A stretch of 64,000 nucleotides of DNA from Macrobrachium rosenbergii (Eukaryota > Arthropoda > Malacostraca > Decapoda > Palaemonidae): positions 35,427,913 through 35,491,912 of the forward strand of contig NC_089753.1 of NCBI RefSeq assembly GCF_040412425.1, given 5' to 3'. Below are positions 1 through 15,060 of the stretch, one piece after another. Positions within the stretch are counted from its first letter, which is position 1. Each line of letters opens with the position of its first letter. A model generated the notes under the pieces. That model ran no database searches, had not been told where the DNA came from, and worked only from the letters and a program-made list of their open reading frames with translations. The translations under genes and the position numbers were made by a program.

Positions 1-300
1 TCAGGCGTACAAGCCACAAGTGCAAAAGCAAGGGGCGCACAAGCCATAGGCGTGCATGCGATAGCACACAAGCCATAGGCGTGAATCCAATAGGCAAAAG
101 CCGTATGTGCACAAGAGACAGGTGCATAAGCATGGGCGTGCATGCGAGAGGCATACAAGCCATAGACACACGCGATAGGCGCACAGGTCATGGGCGTGCA
201 TGCTATAGGCACGGAAGGCATAGGCGCACATGCGATAGGCATACACTCCATAGACACGCAAGCGATAAGCGTATGGGTAAGTGATAGACATGCATGCACA
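1..300. repeat. Degenerate 30-bp minisatellite, open at left edge
   Basis: About ten diverged units related to CATAGGCGTGCATGCGATAG plus about 10 further bases run from the window edge. Unit starts marked by the CATAGG/CATGGG block lie near 45, 74, 131, 161, 189, 219 and 249, a spacing of 28-30 bp. Because the unit is close to a multiple of three, the minus strand stays open for 104 codons and encodes a Cys/Tyr/Ala/His-rich repeat peptide. I see no sign that this is a real protein. The array probably continues beyond the window. Confidence 0.8.
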
Positions 301-1575
301 AGAATGTGGCATTGTGGCAAAATGCGCAAATTCGCACTAGACGCATGCTAATGGTGCATAAAAACTGCGAGGTGCATAATCACCCTAGCTGAAAAAATCC
401 AGAATACGTACACAGGAAAGCTGAAGACAGTCTAGGCCTCTCACTAGAACCTAACTGATACGTATTTATACTAGCCTCATACCGCAAGCAATCCTTAACT
501 AAAGGGGATAAAAGCGAAACTTGATCAAAGCAAAAGTTAACTTTCCTTGACAAGGCAGCTTAAACCCCCTTAAATACTACCAAAAGACACGAAGCATCAC
601 TGCTACCAAGCCGATCTGATACACTCAAATTGAAGAGAGAAAAACATTGGGAGACTTCTCTTATTCTTACCCGAGCAATCCTATCGGAGAACACATTCTG
701 GTACCACTAATGCTGGACCTGGTGCCCTACCTGACTGAAAGTAGGAAGGGGACAATGGCACAGATCCGCATCGCTTTCTGACATGCCCTGGTTCCCTGTC
801 ACTCTAAGCCACGAGGGAGAAAGACAGGACTTGCTAAGGACAAGACAAGAAAAGGCAGGGGCACTGACCCTTCCTCCAACATGGGAAACAACCCGAACTT
901 ACCGAGACTCTCTGGAGGATAGCGCAGAAAAGAAAACACTAATGATAATAACAATAATAATATCCCATGAAACTTACAACAAGTGAACATAAAAAATTAC
1001 TCCATCCTATCTGCACTGATGGGAAGCTCATTTGGAGAAGCAGATCAAAGAGAAGCAGCAGAGGACCTAACCATTTAGTAACCAGTTACTAAACGGGGAA
1101 TCAGACAAGACATCCATCCCTTTACTTAAATCTTACAAGTATTATTCTCTATAGTTGTTTCTACAATCTAATAAGCTTTCTCCGTTCGCGATCAATTACT
1201 GCATTTTGTTCAATACGATTCATATAAATAGTAGTTATCGAAGCACAACTTTTCCCTCTGCAAAAACATATCATGAGGGTCAATAAAACTGGAATACTGT
1301 ACCTGTAATGCCTATGACAGCAACTCTAACCTTACAGGTTCTTACCAAACGAATATTAAAAAAATATAAGAACAAACCAACAGAAAACCGAGTCCAATCT
1401 ATTGAACTGCTACCGAACCCAGCGACAGAAACAGACTGACCAGCTAAGAGTGTTTGTACCTATTGGTCCCCCGGCAGGGGGGTGGGGGAAGATGGACAGA
1501 AGACGGATATTCATAGAAAACCAAGTGTGCTTGTTTTTTTTTTTTAATCTGTCGAACCACCACTGGTGCGGAAGT
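301..1575. other. Unannotated AT-rich stretch
   Basis: No gene, transposon motif or tandem array is recognised. It contains short purine-rich patches near 800-930 and a G/C run near 1468-1490. Short frames here have no family resemblance I can name. Confidence 0.5.
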
Positions 1576-1673
1576 AAAAGTTATATAATGGAGAGGTAAG
1601 TTTCATTTTAATATGTAAATACAAATACTTAAGATTTATTTTTTAAAACTTACCTCTCCATTATATAGCTTTT
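1576..1673. repeat. Palindrome with 28-bp arms
   Basis: Left arm 1576-1603 and right arm 1646-1673 are reverse complements with a single mismatch (AAAAGTTATA versus AAAAGCTATA). They enclose a 42-bp AT-rich loop. Each arm contains GAGAGGTAAGTTT, which resembles a 5' splice donor, so a donor-like site points outward from each arm on opposite strands. The structure could be a very small MITE or a fold-back remnant. No target duplication is evident. Confidence 0.8.
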
Positions 1674-2976
<1,303 letters not shown>

Positions 2977-3274
2977 ACTGAATCATGAAAATATAGTGTA
3001 TAATCTTTTAATTGACTCATCCCTGCTTTGAGCGGTTGGGCCTAATCTTTTGTAAAACCTCTTAAATATATACCTCTGTTTTGGTAGGTCTACTAATTCT
3101 TCAACTGTGTTGGATTCCAGGTACATATTTTCCTTTATAATCCCCATCTGTCATTTATATGAGCTTTCTTTGTAAATGTATTTTTATATTTCTATCAGTC
3201 TGCTAAGTAAAGGACAACAAGTCGAAAGGCCTAGCACCACTCCGTCATATCTCTTTCCTTCGTGGCATTGCCTT

Positions 3275-3277
<3 letters not shown>

Positions 3278-3305
<28 letters not shown>
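3278..3305. repeat. (TA)n microsatellite
   Basis: About 13 TA units. Confidence 0.95.
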
Positions 3306-4834
3306 TTGGGTGTGATTTATGCTACATGCAACATGCTGAATATTTATTTAAATATAAAGCAAAAGGGGAGATAAGAGAAATGAAATTTTTTTAATTACAA
3401 ACATCAAAGCATGCTTACCTGTCTATAATATGAAATCTTAAAAGTTTCAATATTTTTATGTACAGAATCTGGATTACCAATTTTCTTATCTCAGTGCAAA
3501 TCTGGACAAGCCATTTACTGTACATAAAAATAAACATGCAAATAAATCGTAAATAAAAAGGGCTCCTATATGACGCTAGTCACATACTGTTAGTTAGTCC
3601 AGTATATGATCTGTCCGGGTGATGTAGCTTTCACTATTTTTTTAAAAGTTACATCACTCAAAAAGGCAGGCAAGATGGTCAGTTCATTACTGATTTTACT
3701 GTTCAAAATAATCTAATGGTTTTATAAATCTAAAGGCACAGGATAAGAAAATACCACTGTATTTCATGTTAATTGGGGCTCTTACGAAGGTTTACTCCAA
3801 ATTCTTCCCAACTTTTCTCAAAATATAAACTTTTGTTTCACACAGGGCAGCTATTTATTCACATGTACCTTTGCTTTTTTACTGATTTTAACTAGTAGTA
3901 TGCTTGCCAGTGTGACTGCTCATAGTGCAATGCCACTTAAAAGGTAAAGAAGAGGGATCTTTGGTGAATCAGTCTTCATTTATGAAGCGTCACTTTTTAT
4001 TGTGATGATGTGTTCAAAAATGGTATAACTCATATTCACAAATATCAAATACCTACCAAGGAAGGAGAATTACTATTATACTGAACTGTATCCTAAAGTA
4101 GTCACTTCATTCTCTCATAGGACTGGCCAGAGGGGTGTCCTCACATTAACGTGAAAACTGGAACAAGACAAACTAGAAGAAGCGAAAGCAAAAAGAAATT
4201 TCTACAATTCACCAAATGAGATACTATATTGTAAGCAGCAGACCCTAACAGGACCAGGAAAGAGGACAATACCTGCATGGCAATTGCTTCTTATCACAAA
4301 AGTTAACTAGGCCACTGAAGATGAGCTGTTTATGAATAAAGGTTTGAATTAGTCACCTGGTGCCATATTGGATGTCAAATAGGCCTATTATTACATATTT
4401 ATTGTTTCAGGTAACGTCTGTCAGAGGGGCAAAAACATGCAAAAAAAAATTATTAAAGCACCAAAACTGGAACTATGGACTGACAGCCATTAAATACAGT
4501 GAAGGTGAGATTAATGATATGAATAAAAGGGAGAAATTACTGGAATGCATTCAAGGCAATAGTGTCAAAAGTCAAACCAGAAGTGCCATGATGTATATAG
4601 ATGACATCTATATGACAGAAACGACATAACTGAATATTCCAAACAGAAGCTACACACCCCTGGTAAGGGAAAATTCTTTGTTCAAAACAGAGAGAAAAAT
4701 TAAGAATTTTCACCTGTAGTTACTGATCATGGGAGATCTCACAGCCTTTAAATTCATTCTCAGATAAGGCAAGAATTGTAAAGGACAAAAGGATAACTTG
4801 TAATGAGGCACTGCAAGTTCACTGTCTTCCTACC
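3306..4834. other. Unannotated AT-rich stretch
   Basis: Nothing recognisable. The frame at 4360-4629 shows no family motif and no splice or start context that would favour a gene. Confidence 0.5.
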
Positions 4835-4847
4835 AGTGGCGAGTATT

Positions 4848-5163
4848 GAAAATAGAATAGAACATGGAATTTAGGTCCAAGGCCAAGCACTGGGACCTAT
4901 GAGGTCATTCAGCACTGAAACATAAATTGGCAGCAGAAAGATTTGAAAGGTGTAACAGGAGGAAAACCTTGAAGTTTCACTATGAATCAACTGTTAGGAG
5001 AGGGTGGAAAGTAAAAACGAAGAAAGAGAATATGAATGGAGGCACAGTAAAAGGAATGAAAAGGGTTGCAGCTAGGGGCAGAAGGGACGCTGCACCTTAG
5101 GACCTTAAGCAATGCCTACAGTGCACCGAATGAGGTTCACTGACAGCACTACCCCCTACGGGG
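4848..5163 (-). mobile_element. SINE family A, copy 1, with target duplication
   Basis: This is one of four copies of a roughly 270-315 bp element in the window. It is flanked by a 13-bp duplication, AGTGGCGAGTATT at 4835-4847 and AGTGGTGAGTATT at 5164-5176, showing insertion by staggered cleavage. Diagnostic blocks on the plus strand are AGGCCAAGCACTGGGACCTA-type, GTGTAACAGGAGGAAAACCT-type and terminal CCCCCTACGGGG. The presumed sense strand is minus, because the opposite end carries a variable simple tail in other copies. This copy has an extra 30-40 bp internally (AAAGAGAATATGAATGGAGG region) and is the most diverged of the four. Confidence 0.85.
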
Positions 5164-5176
5164 AGTGGTGAGTATT

Positions 5177-7490
5177 ACAAGACTATCTATTGGGTGTTCC
5201 TTGGAGGAGCAGTTTTCTGGGAATAATAGTTAGTGCAGGAAACTACAGCAAAAACACTTAGTCCCAAATAGTAGGGAAACCATATCATGGAAGTCAAGAA
5301 GCAATTCTTTTGTAATATACCTGTCTTAACTGGCAGTTAGCCAACATACAATATATGAAAAAGCCTAAAATATTATGGGGGTAGAAAACAAATAACTCCA
5401 GGTTAATTGATTCACCAATCATAAATGAATATCAAAACAAATAACTGGTTAATTGATTCACCAATCGTAAATGAATATCATTCATTCTTTTAAAGCCTTC
5501 CTACCTGCTATGATATTACAGTACTTCCATTTGTTTAAAGGCACATTCTGAAGTATATTTTTATTCATAAGCCTTCAAGCATGTAAACCCAAGTACAGGA
5601 TATGTACCACATTAATTATAATGCTCACACATGTTCTATATGCAGAATCTAGTAAGAATGATACCAACATTTTATGACTTGAATTATGGTATAAAACAAA
5701 GCTAGTTAATGCGCATACAGAAGAATTCCATAACCTCAAGTTCTTAACATAATTTCAAAATTATTAACAAGCAGCGAAATACAGCACAAAAAAATACCAA
5801 CACATGAGTGAGAATAACTCTTTACATTATGTAGGCAAGTGAAAAAATAAGGGCATTCATGGATAGCCAGTCTGGCTACATCCAAAACAAGCTTCAAGCA
5901 TGTATTAATGAACTGCGCAGTGTATTGATTTCCCTGTCCAAGCACATGCCCTGTAAAACAGGGCCATATACTTGCAAGGAACTTTTCAAGTTCAAAACAA
6001 TTCAGTGAAATCTATATCAACTTTAACACTTTCAACTATGACAAGCCAGTGTCTACAGATAAAAGCAGCATTTATTATAATTTTACAATTACTTTCAACA
6101 ACTACTGAGACAATGAACAAGGATGTCTATCTACATTTATTATCCCCCATAATGGGGGTTCCACTTACATTGTGCCTTAAGTGGCAAACTGGACAGAAGG
6201 TACTAAAATTCTTTAGTGTCCCTTTGGTTCTAGCTGCTTAACTTTTGCCTTGTACTTTTCACCCATTCCCAATGGTTTCTCCTCCTATTCAGGTCTAACA
6301 CTTTCAACTTTACTTTTTTCCATCTTACTTTCTTAATTGGAAGAAACCTCCTAAGCAAGCCCTGTGGGGTATAACATTGTGACTCGTGGCCTCATTACGC
6401 TATGGTTATTTACAGTTTTACAGTAAAAATGATATAATTAAAGTATTATCAAAGCTAAATGCTACTTTGACAAAAAAATAGTACTGCTGTAGTAGGTTTC
6501 AAATGCTACATCAAATGAAACAGCCAAGTCAAATGCTACATTAACAGGAACAAGGACAAGAATGTGAGCACTTTCTAAGCACTTTCTATGTAAGCACTAC
6601 ATTAAATTCCAGAATAAAGCACAGTAGTGTATTTAAAGACTGGAAAACTTACTGATACAGTTCAACGCGTGAAAAGTCTCAGAGCCAACTTACTATAGAC
6701 AAATTCTTGCTGCAGTTCCACATCAGATGAGACTTCAATGAAAATTACTCTTTCTCAACATCAAATCACTACAGACCAATTAGGTAGCATAGACTGGATC
6801 CTTCCAAACAAACCTTTTTAAATAAATGTTAACTAAGTTATGCAAGAATTACAATTGGATGAAAAAATTAAGCATACAACACAAACTTTCGGTGAAAGAC
6901 GGAGAGTCAATAAACACTAACAAATATTGAGCTCATTATCTTTCCTACAGCTGCATGGCTTCACATTCTCTTTGGTGTGTAAGTCAATACTTTTATATTT
7001 TTTTCCACATTTACAATCTTCTAATTTGTTTCTTTTTGAAACTGTAATTTTTAGGAACAAAATAAATTTACGAACAAATCCATTACTCCATGATAGCTTA
7101 AATCTGCATAGTGCAATCTCAGCACACATCCTCATAACAGGTGAAGAAGAGTTCTGACTTCCACCAGGCTGAGTATGCCATCCAAGTCACCTCACCACCT
7201 ATGCCACTGGAACTAGTTATTATCTGCATATTGCTACGCAATCACAATATGCAGGGACACAATAGGGGGTAATGGGTTTGCATATACAGAATAATTTTAT
7301 TCTTGAAAATTACATTTGTTTCAAAACAAACAGATTACTATACAATGGCCTGAATGGCCACTTAGTTGGGACTTCAGTGCCTATATTTTCCTTTGCTAAG
7401 TACTTTACGTGGAGCTGCTGGTCCAATGAGACTACTGACTGCAAGAAGAAGCATGAGCAACGAGTACACAAATGAAACAAAACGACTATA
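5177..7490. other. Unannotated stretch with one short tandem duplication
   Basis: The only structure noted is a direct duplication at 5385-5433 / 5434-5479 (units of 49 and 46 bp) containing GGTTAATTGATTCACCAATC. On the minus strand a polypyrimidine tract ends in a good acceptor (CTTCTTCTTGCAG) near 7440. It could be a downstream exon of the 9.3-kb minus-strand gene, but coding content is not convincing. Confidence 0.4.
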
Positions 7491-7492
7491 TA

Positions 7493-7846
7493 CAGTGAAC
7501 CCCCCGTATTTGCCGGGGATGCGTACCACACCCCCCCTGGGAATAGCTAAAATCCACGAATACTTAAAACCCCTCTAAAAACACTTAGAACTGCCCATTT
7601 TGATAGCTTAAACCAAGAAAAATCCTGTAAAAATGCTTATACCTGAGTATTTTAATAGTTTTATCACAAAAAGTGCATTTATTCATGAAAATTATATGAA
7701 AATACAGTAATTAGTGAATATTTCTCAGTGAAAAATACCGCGAATGGGCGAATTTTTCGTGAAAAATGACTAGATATGTTCCACAGAGAAACCCGCGAAT
7801 GAGTGAGTCCACGAACCATGAGAACGCGAATACGGGGGGTCTACTG
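7493..7846. mobile_element. Tigger/pogo-like MITE with TA target duplication
   Basis: A 354-bp element bounded by terminal inverted repeats of about 21 bp: CAGTGAACCCCCCGTATTTG at the left and the reverse complement of CAGTAGACCCCCCGTATTCG at the right. It is flanked by TA at 7491-7492 and 7847-7848. The CAGT...ACCC start and TA duplication are typical of Tigger/pogo members of Tc1/mariner. The interior has no transposase frame, so it is non-autonomous. The two ends also share internal near-palindromic GCGAAT blocks. Confidence 0.85.
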
Positions 7847-7848
7847 TA

Positions 7849-9327
7849 AAGAGATCATTAGCTCGTCCAGCAGCTAGACCTAGTTGTAAATGATAATAAA
7901 AGATCAGCTTCTGAAAGAAAAACAAATAAAGTACTGAATTTATAACTGTCTAATACAAATATTCATAAAGTGAAAAATAAAGGAAAATTCCATCACTATG
8001 GTAAGATATTATTAAGCATACAAATGAATCAAGGTGATAATAAAATGAAGCAAGGTGATAATAAAATAAATGAAGTAAAGGTAATATGAAGTGAGATACG
8101 AACGAAATTAAGACGAGTGGGATTGCAAGTGTTAAACACACCAAATACGCAATTAATGGCCATGTCAACCAGTGGAGGCACTAAAGGACCCATATGCATA
8201 CTCGGGTGGAATCTGGAACTAATTTTCTTCTGCTTTTGGGATGTGACTGGAGATTGTGCTGCTATGAATTTACGCAACTGTAAAGTAATGGCTTCGTTTT
8301 TTAACAAAACAGGTTTGTCATCTGTTCATGAAGGGATTGCATTAACACCATTAAGCTTACTCAATAAAATAAATTATTTACAGTACTGGCCTACTATCAA
8401 TCCCAACCTATGTCTCCTTTGCATACTGAAAATATTTGCTTAAAATTATGCACAGTCCTGACTAAAAATGGTCAATTATTAGGTACCATACAGTAACCCT
8501 AAAATAGATCTGGCACAGGTTTGGCACTAAGCATGGCCTTGCAGTTTTATACTGTATGGTATGAGCCATGGTCCACAATATATTGTATAACAATAATGAC
8601 CAAAGTACTGTACAGAATACAAAAAATATGACAATATAAAGATGGACTATGCATTATATTCCTTACCAACTTTAAAACATTTCATAAAATACAGTAATAA
8701 ATGTTACTTTTACCATTCACTACGTGTATGGAATCACAAGTCATTGATGTTTTTCTTTTAAAACAGCCATTCTCCCAATACTGTAGTATGAATGGTCATT
8801 AAAATCTGTTCCAGTTACTCTAGATATAGGTATCTGACTATTCATACTATTAAACAGCCTTTGTTAGGCCAACAAAATTCACTACATGTGTAAGATAAAC
8901 CTATGCCAGCATTGCATTATTCCAAAACCATGCTGCAAGAATGCATTCAAGTTACAAGGCATCTAACCATTCCTATCATTTAAATTACGTACTTAAAACC
9001 TACATAGGTTTATTGAAATTTGCAGTGATGTGGAAGACTGTGAAAACAGCTTTATAAAATAAGCTTTTATTTGCAGTCCTTAAGAGTCATTTACAGACTT
9101 GTTTCTGGAAGGCTAAACAAGACAAAATATCTTTAAATACACATACCCATTTCCAATGTGCATTCTAACAGCTAAACCAACTGCTGAATTTTAAATTCCA
9201 AAAAATCAATGATACAGTAATCTATATCATATATATATCAGGCAACATATCTCCACTACATTTAAACAATAAGTACTACACAGATCCTTTCTGTGCTATG
9301 CAGAAGTACAAAGAACAGCATACAAAC
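7849..9327. other. Presumed intron(s) or 3' region of the minus-strand MPPE1-like gene
   Basis: No exon could be placed with confidence. On the minus strand at about 8100-8168 a frame encodes a hydrophobic run (WPLIAYLVCLTLAIPLVLIS). This could be a C-terminal membrane segment preceded by a TTTAG acceptor, which would suit the family, but the support is thin. The rest is AT-rich non-coding sequence. Confidence 0.35.
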
Positions 9328-9543
9328 CTGTCTGCATCCCATGTTGTGAGCAAATTCAAAGGGAAGTGAGGTTCGGTGTCTGTGCTTAAAATCTGAGGAT
9401 CTGCTGCAATTAAGACTCTGACGCTTTCCTCCTCAATATCAGTGATTTCCGACCACCTCAGAGCTTTCACAACATACATCAGCCACTCATTAAATAAAAT
9501 GGCTGTAAAGAGCATTCCTGCTATGAAGCCATATTTTGTGATT
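9328..9543 (-). CDS. MPPE1: MPPE1/PGAP5-like metallophosphoesterase, internal exon (partial gene)
   Basis: A 216-nt exon on the minus strand with a clean acceptor (TTTTTGTATTGCAG just upstream of 9543) and donor (GACAG then GTTTGT at 9327). It starts at the third base of a codon and ends in phase 2. The product begins ITKYGFIAGMLFTAILFNEW, a membrane-anchor segment. It continues through a short acidic linker to VRVLIAADPQIL, the first metal-site block of Cdc1/MPPE1/PGAP5 phosphoesterases, and ends WDADR, matching the YDxDRxLxxTF region of the family. MPPE1 acts in ER exit of GPI-anchored proteins by removing an ethanolamine-phosphate side chain (family knowledge). Flanking exons with the remaining metal ligands were not found. 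Identification rests on remembered family patterns. Confidence 0.7.
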
Positions 9544-12191
<2,648 letters not shown>

Positions 12192-12536
12192 TGTATATAG
12201 CTTAATGATAAATAATATTGCCAAGACCAGGAAGAACATTCTTTATTGTACAAGCTGTCGAGGTATAAGACCTCATCATCAGGCTGAAAAAACCGACAAG
12301 GATGAGAGTCAATAAAATTACAATAACATGAATTGTCATAATAAATCTTCAGCAAAAATACTAACGAAATATATAAAATGAACAAGTAAATACAAACTAA
12401 AAGGGTGAGACGTAAAATAACGAAAAATTAAAAGCACAAACATAAAAATATGAAAATAAAACTAAAGTGAAATGTAAACAAACCACCACTCACAAAGTAA
12501 AATATTTAACGACCTAATTGAGTACCTACTGTGAAA

Positions 12537-12848
12537 TTACACGATAGCTAGTTGAATACCAGACGAGTTGTTGTTCAATTCCGGCTTCATCTTTTTAATA
12601 GTCAGCGACTCTGAAATTAAAAGGTCCAGTCTATTTGAACAAAAAGACAGTACCCGAAAATCCAGGTCAGTGAAAGGATGGTCCTGTGCTAAACTGTGTT
12701 CTCTAATGGCAGAAAAGGGTGGTTTGGAAAGGGGAAACCTAGTTCTAATAGAAAGACCTCTGTGTTCCAAAATTCTGTGTCTGAGCCAGCGGGAACTAGA
12801 TCCCACGTATCGCAGACCACACTGCGAACAAGTGAACAAGTAAACGAC
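12537..12848 (-). pseudogene. GIY-YIG endonuclease domain, left Penelope copy
   Basis: This frame is continuous with the reverse transcriptase frame except for one TGA at 12849-12851. It reads VVYLFTCSQCGLRYVGSSSR, giving a CxxC zinc-finger half and the YVG core of GIY-YIG. RWLRHRILEH follows with the conserved Arg/His helix, and near the C-terminus ESLTIKKMKPELN supplies the catalytic Glu and the P-x-L-N signature. In Penelope elements this nuclease nicks target DNA to prime reverse transcription. About 104 residues are open. The right copy has Cys where this copy has the TGA, so a point mutation separates the domains. Confidence 0.85.
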
Positions 12849-13903
12849 TCAGGAATTAAGGTCCACAGGCAGAGTAGGCTTCTCTCTCAAAAGTGATCTT
12901 ATTGTAAAAGGATTACAGAAAACAAACCGGAAACTGATTTGAGGGAAACAATGCTTTAGTATTTCTTGTAACTTTTTTCGGACCATATAGCTACTATGAC
13001 CAAGGTAAGGCAATTTAATGTACTTTACATCTTTACTAGCAGTACTACACACCGGTCTGGGACAAAACTTTTCATTTAAAAATTTTTTCAGAACTTTGTA
13101 AAATACAAAAATGGGATATGAGTTTTCAGAAAAATAATTCTGGAGGAAAACCATATCTTGATGAAATAAATTAAAATCACAACAAACATTGTAGGCTCTA
13201 TTAATCAAAGTGCGTATTGAGTTCATCTTATACAACTTTGGCGAAAAACTGAGGTAATTCAATCCCAAGCCAGTAAAAGTACTTTTCCTATAAACAGAGG
13301 TCTCAAATTTGCCACTATTTCTGTATACCTGTACATCTAAAAATGACAACTTATTATCCTGTTCCGTCACACAAGTAAAAGAAATGTTAGGGTGACGAGA
13401 ATTAAAATATTCAAAAAACAAATCAACATGTGATAATTCCTTAAACACAAGGAAAGTATCATCTACATACCTACGGTAATACAAAGGTTTGAAAGCGCTA
13501 GGGCATTCAGACATCCAAATCCTTTCACAATAACCCATGAAGCAATCCGCATATACAGGTCCAAGGGAATTACCCATAGCTACTCCATCTATTTGATTAT
13601 ATAATTTACCATCAAAAGTAAAAATGCCATCAGCAGTTGCTAAATGTAATAATTTTTGCAAGTCTATTTTATTAAGTCCAAACACTGATAAATGGTTTTC
13701 ACATATATTATTAAGAATAATGTCGGTTGTCTCTTTTAATGGGATATTGGTGAAAAGAGAGGTTACATCGAAAACTAGCCATTACAACATCTTGGTTAAA
13801 AGTTTTCGTGTTGTGGAAATCCCTAGAATAAACCTTAAATTTAATGAAATTAGGAATAACACGGTAATCCTTGCAAGTATTCAGAAATCGTATGTCTTCC
13901 TCA
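12849..13903 (-). pseudogene. Reverse transcriptase, left Penelope copy (5'-truncated, frameshifted)
   Basis: Reading leftward from 13903, the first part encodes EEDIRFLNTCKDYRVIPNFI and continues to NQDVVMASF. A one-base insertion around 13770-13775 then shifts the frame. Next come the RT motif A block VFDVTSLFTNIP, motif B GVAMGNSLGPVYAD and catalytic RRYVDDTF. LSFLDVQVYR and a thumb region follow, ending LPVDLNS before the TGA at 12849-12851. Both catalytic aspartates of YVDD are intact. The true N-terminus is missing because the copy ends at the junction with its partner. It represents the polymerase of the element and is not a host gene. Confidence 0.9.
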
Positions 13904-14516
13904 ATCAGTGTTTGGACTTAATAAAATAGACTTGCAAAAATTATTACATTTAGCAACTGCTGATGGCATTTTTACTTTTGATGGTAAATTATATAATCAA
14001 ATAGATGGAGTAGCTATGGGTAATTCCCTTGGACCTGTATATGCGGATTGCTTCATGGGTTATTGTGAAAGGATTTGGATGTCTGAATGCCCTAGCGCTT
14101 TCAAACCTTTGTATTACCGTAGGTATATAGATGATACTTTCCTTGTGTTTAAGGAATTATCACATGTTGATTTGCTTTTTGAATATTTTAATTCTCGTCA
14201 CCCTAACATTTCTTTTACTTGTGAGACGGAACAGGATAATAAGTTGTCATTTTTAGATGTACAGGTATACAGAAATAGTGGCAAGTTTGAGACCTCTGTT
14301 TATAGGAAAAGTACTTTTACTGGCTTGGGATTGAATTGCCTCAGTTTTTCGCCAAAGTTGTATAAGATGAACTCAATACGCACTTTGATTAATAGAGCCT
14401 ACAATGTTTGTTGTGATTTTAATTTATTTCATCAAGATATGGTTTTCCTCCAGAATTATTTTTCTGAAAACTCATATCCCATTTTTGTATTTTACAAAGT
14501 TCTGAAAAATTTTTAA
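13904..14516 (+). pseudogene. Reverse transcriptase, right Penelope copy (truncated, frameshifted)
   Basis: The frame begins at HLSVFGLN equivalent, exactly where homology to the left copy ends. It contains GVAMGNSLGPVYAD, RRYIDDTF (Ile for Val against the left copy) and LSFLDVQVYR. It stops prematurely at VLKNF because one A is missing from the A-run near 14505 relative to the left copy. Continuation in another frame reaches the zinc finger at 14730. The upstream palm and finger segments are absent. Confidence 0.9.
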
Positions 14517-14729
14517 ATGAAAAGTTTTGTCCCAGACCGGTGTAAAGTACTGCTAGTAAAGATGTAAAGTACATTAAATTGCCTTACCTTGGTCATAGTA
14601 GCTATATGGTCCGAAAAAGTTACAAGAAATACTTAAGCATTGTTTCCCTCAAATCAGTTTCCGGTTTGTTTTCTGTAATCCTTTTACAATAAGATCACTT
14701 TTGAGAGAAAAGCCTACTCTGCCTGTGGA

Positions 14730-15060
14730 CCTTAATTCCTGTGTCGTTTACTTGTTCACTTGTTCGCAGTGTGGTCTCATGATACGTGGGATCTAGTTCC
14801 CGCTGGCTCAGACACAGAATTTTGGAACACAGAGGTCTTTCTATTAGAACTAGGTTTCCCTTTCCAAACCACCCTTTTCTGCCATTAGAGAACACAGTTT
14901 AGCACAGGACCATCCTTTCACTGACCTGGATTTTTCGGGTACTGTCTTTTTGTTCAAATAGACTGGACCTTTTAATTTCAGAGTCGCTGACTATTAAAAA
15001 AGATGAAGCCGGAATTGAACAACAACTCGTCTGGTATTCAACTAGCTATCGTAATTTCAT
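14730..15060 (+). pseudogene. GIY-YIG domain, right Penelope copy (multiple frameshifts)
   Basis: It starts LNSCVVYLFTCSQCGL, with the zinc-finger Cys codon TGT at 14740-14742 intact where the left copy has TGA. An inserted base near 14778 breaks the frame before the YVG core. A C deletion in the CCC run near 14860 breaks it again. The region remains collinear with the left copy at nucleotide level. Confidence 0.85.
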
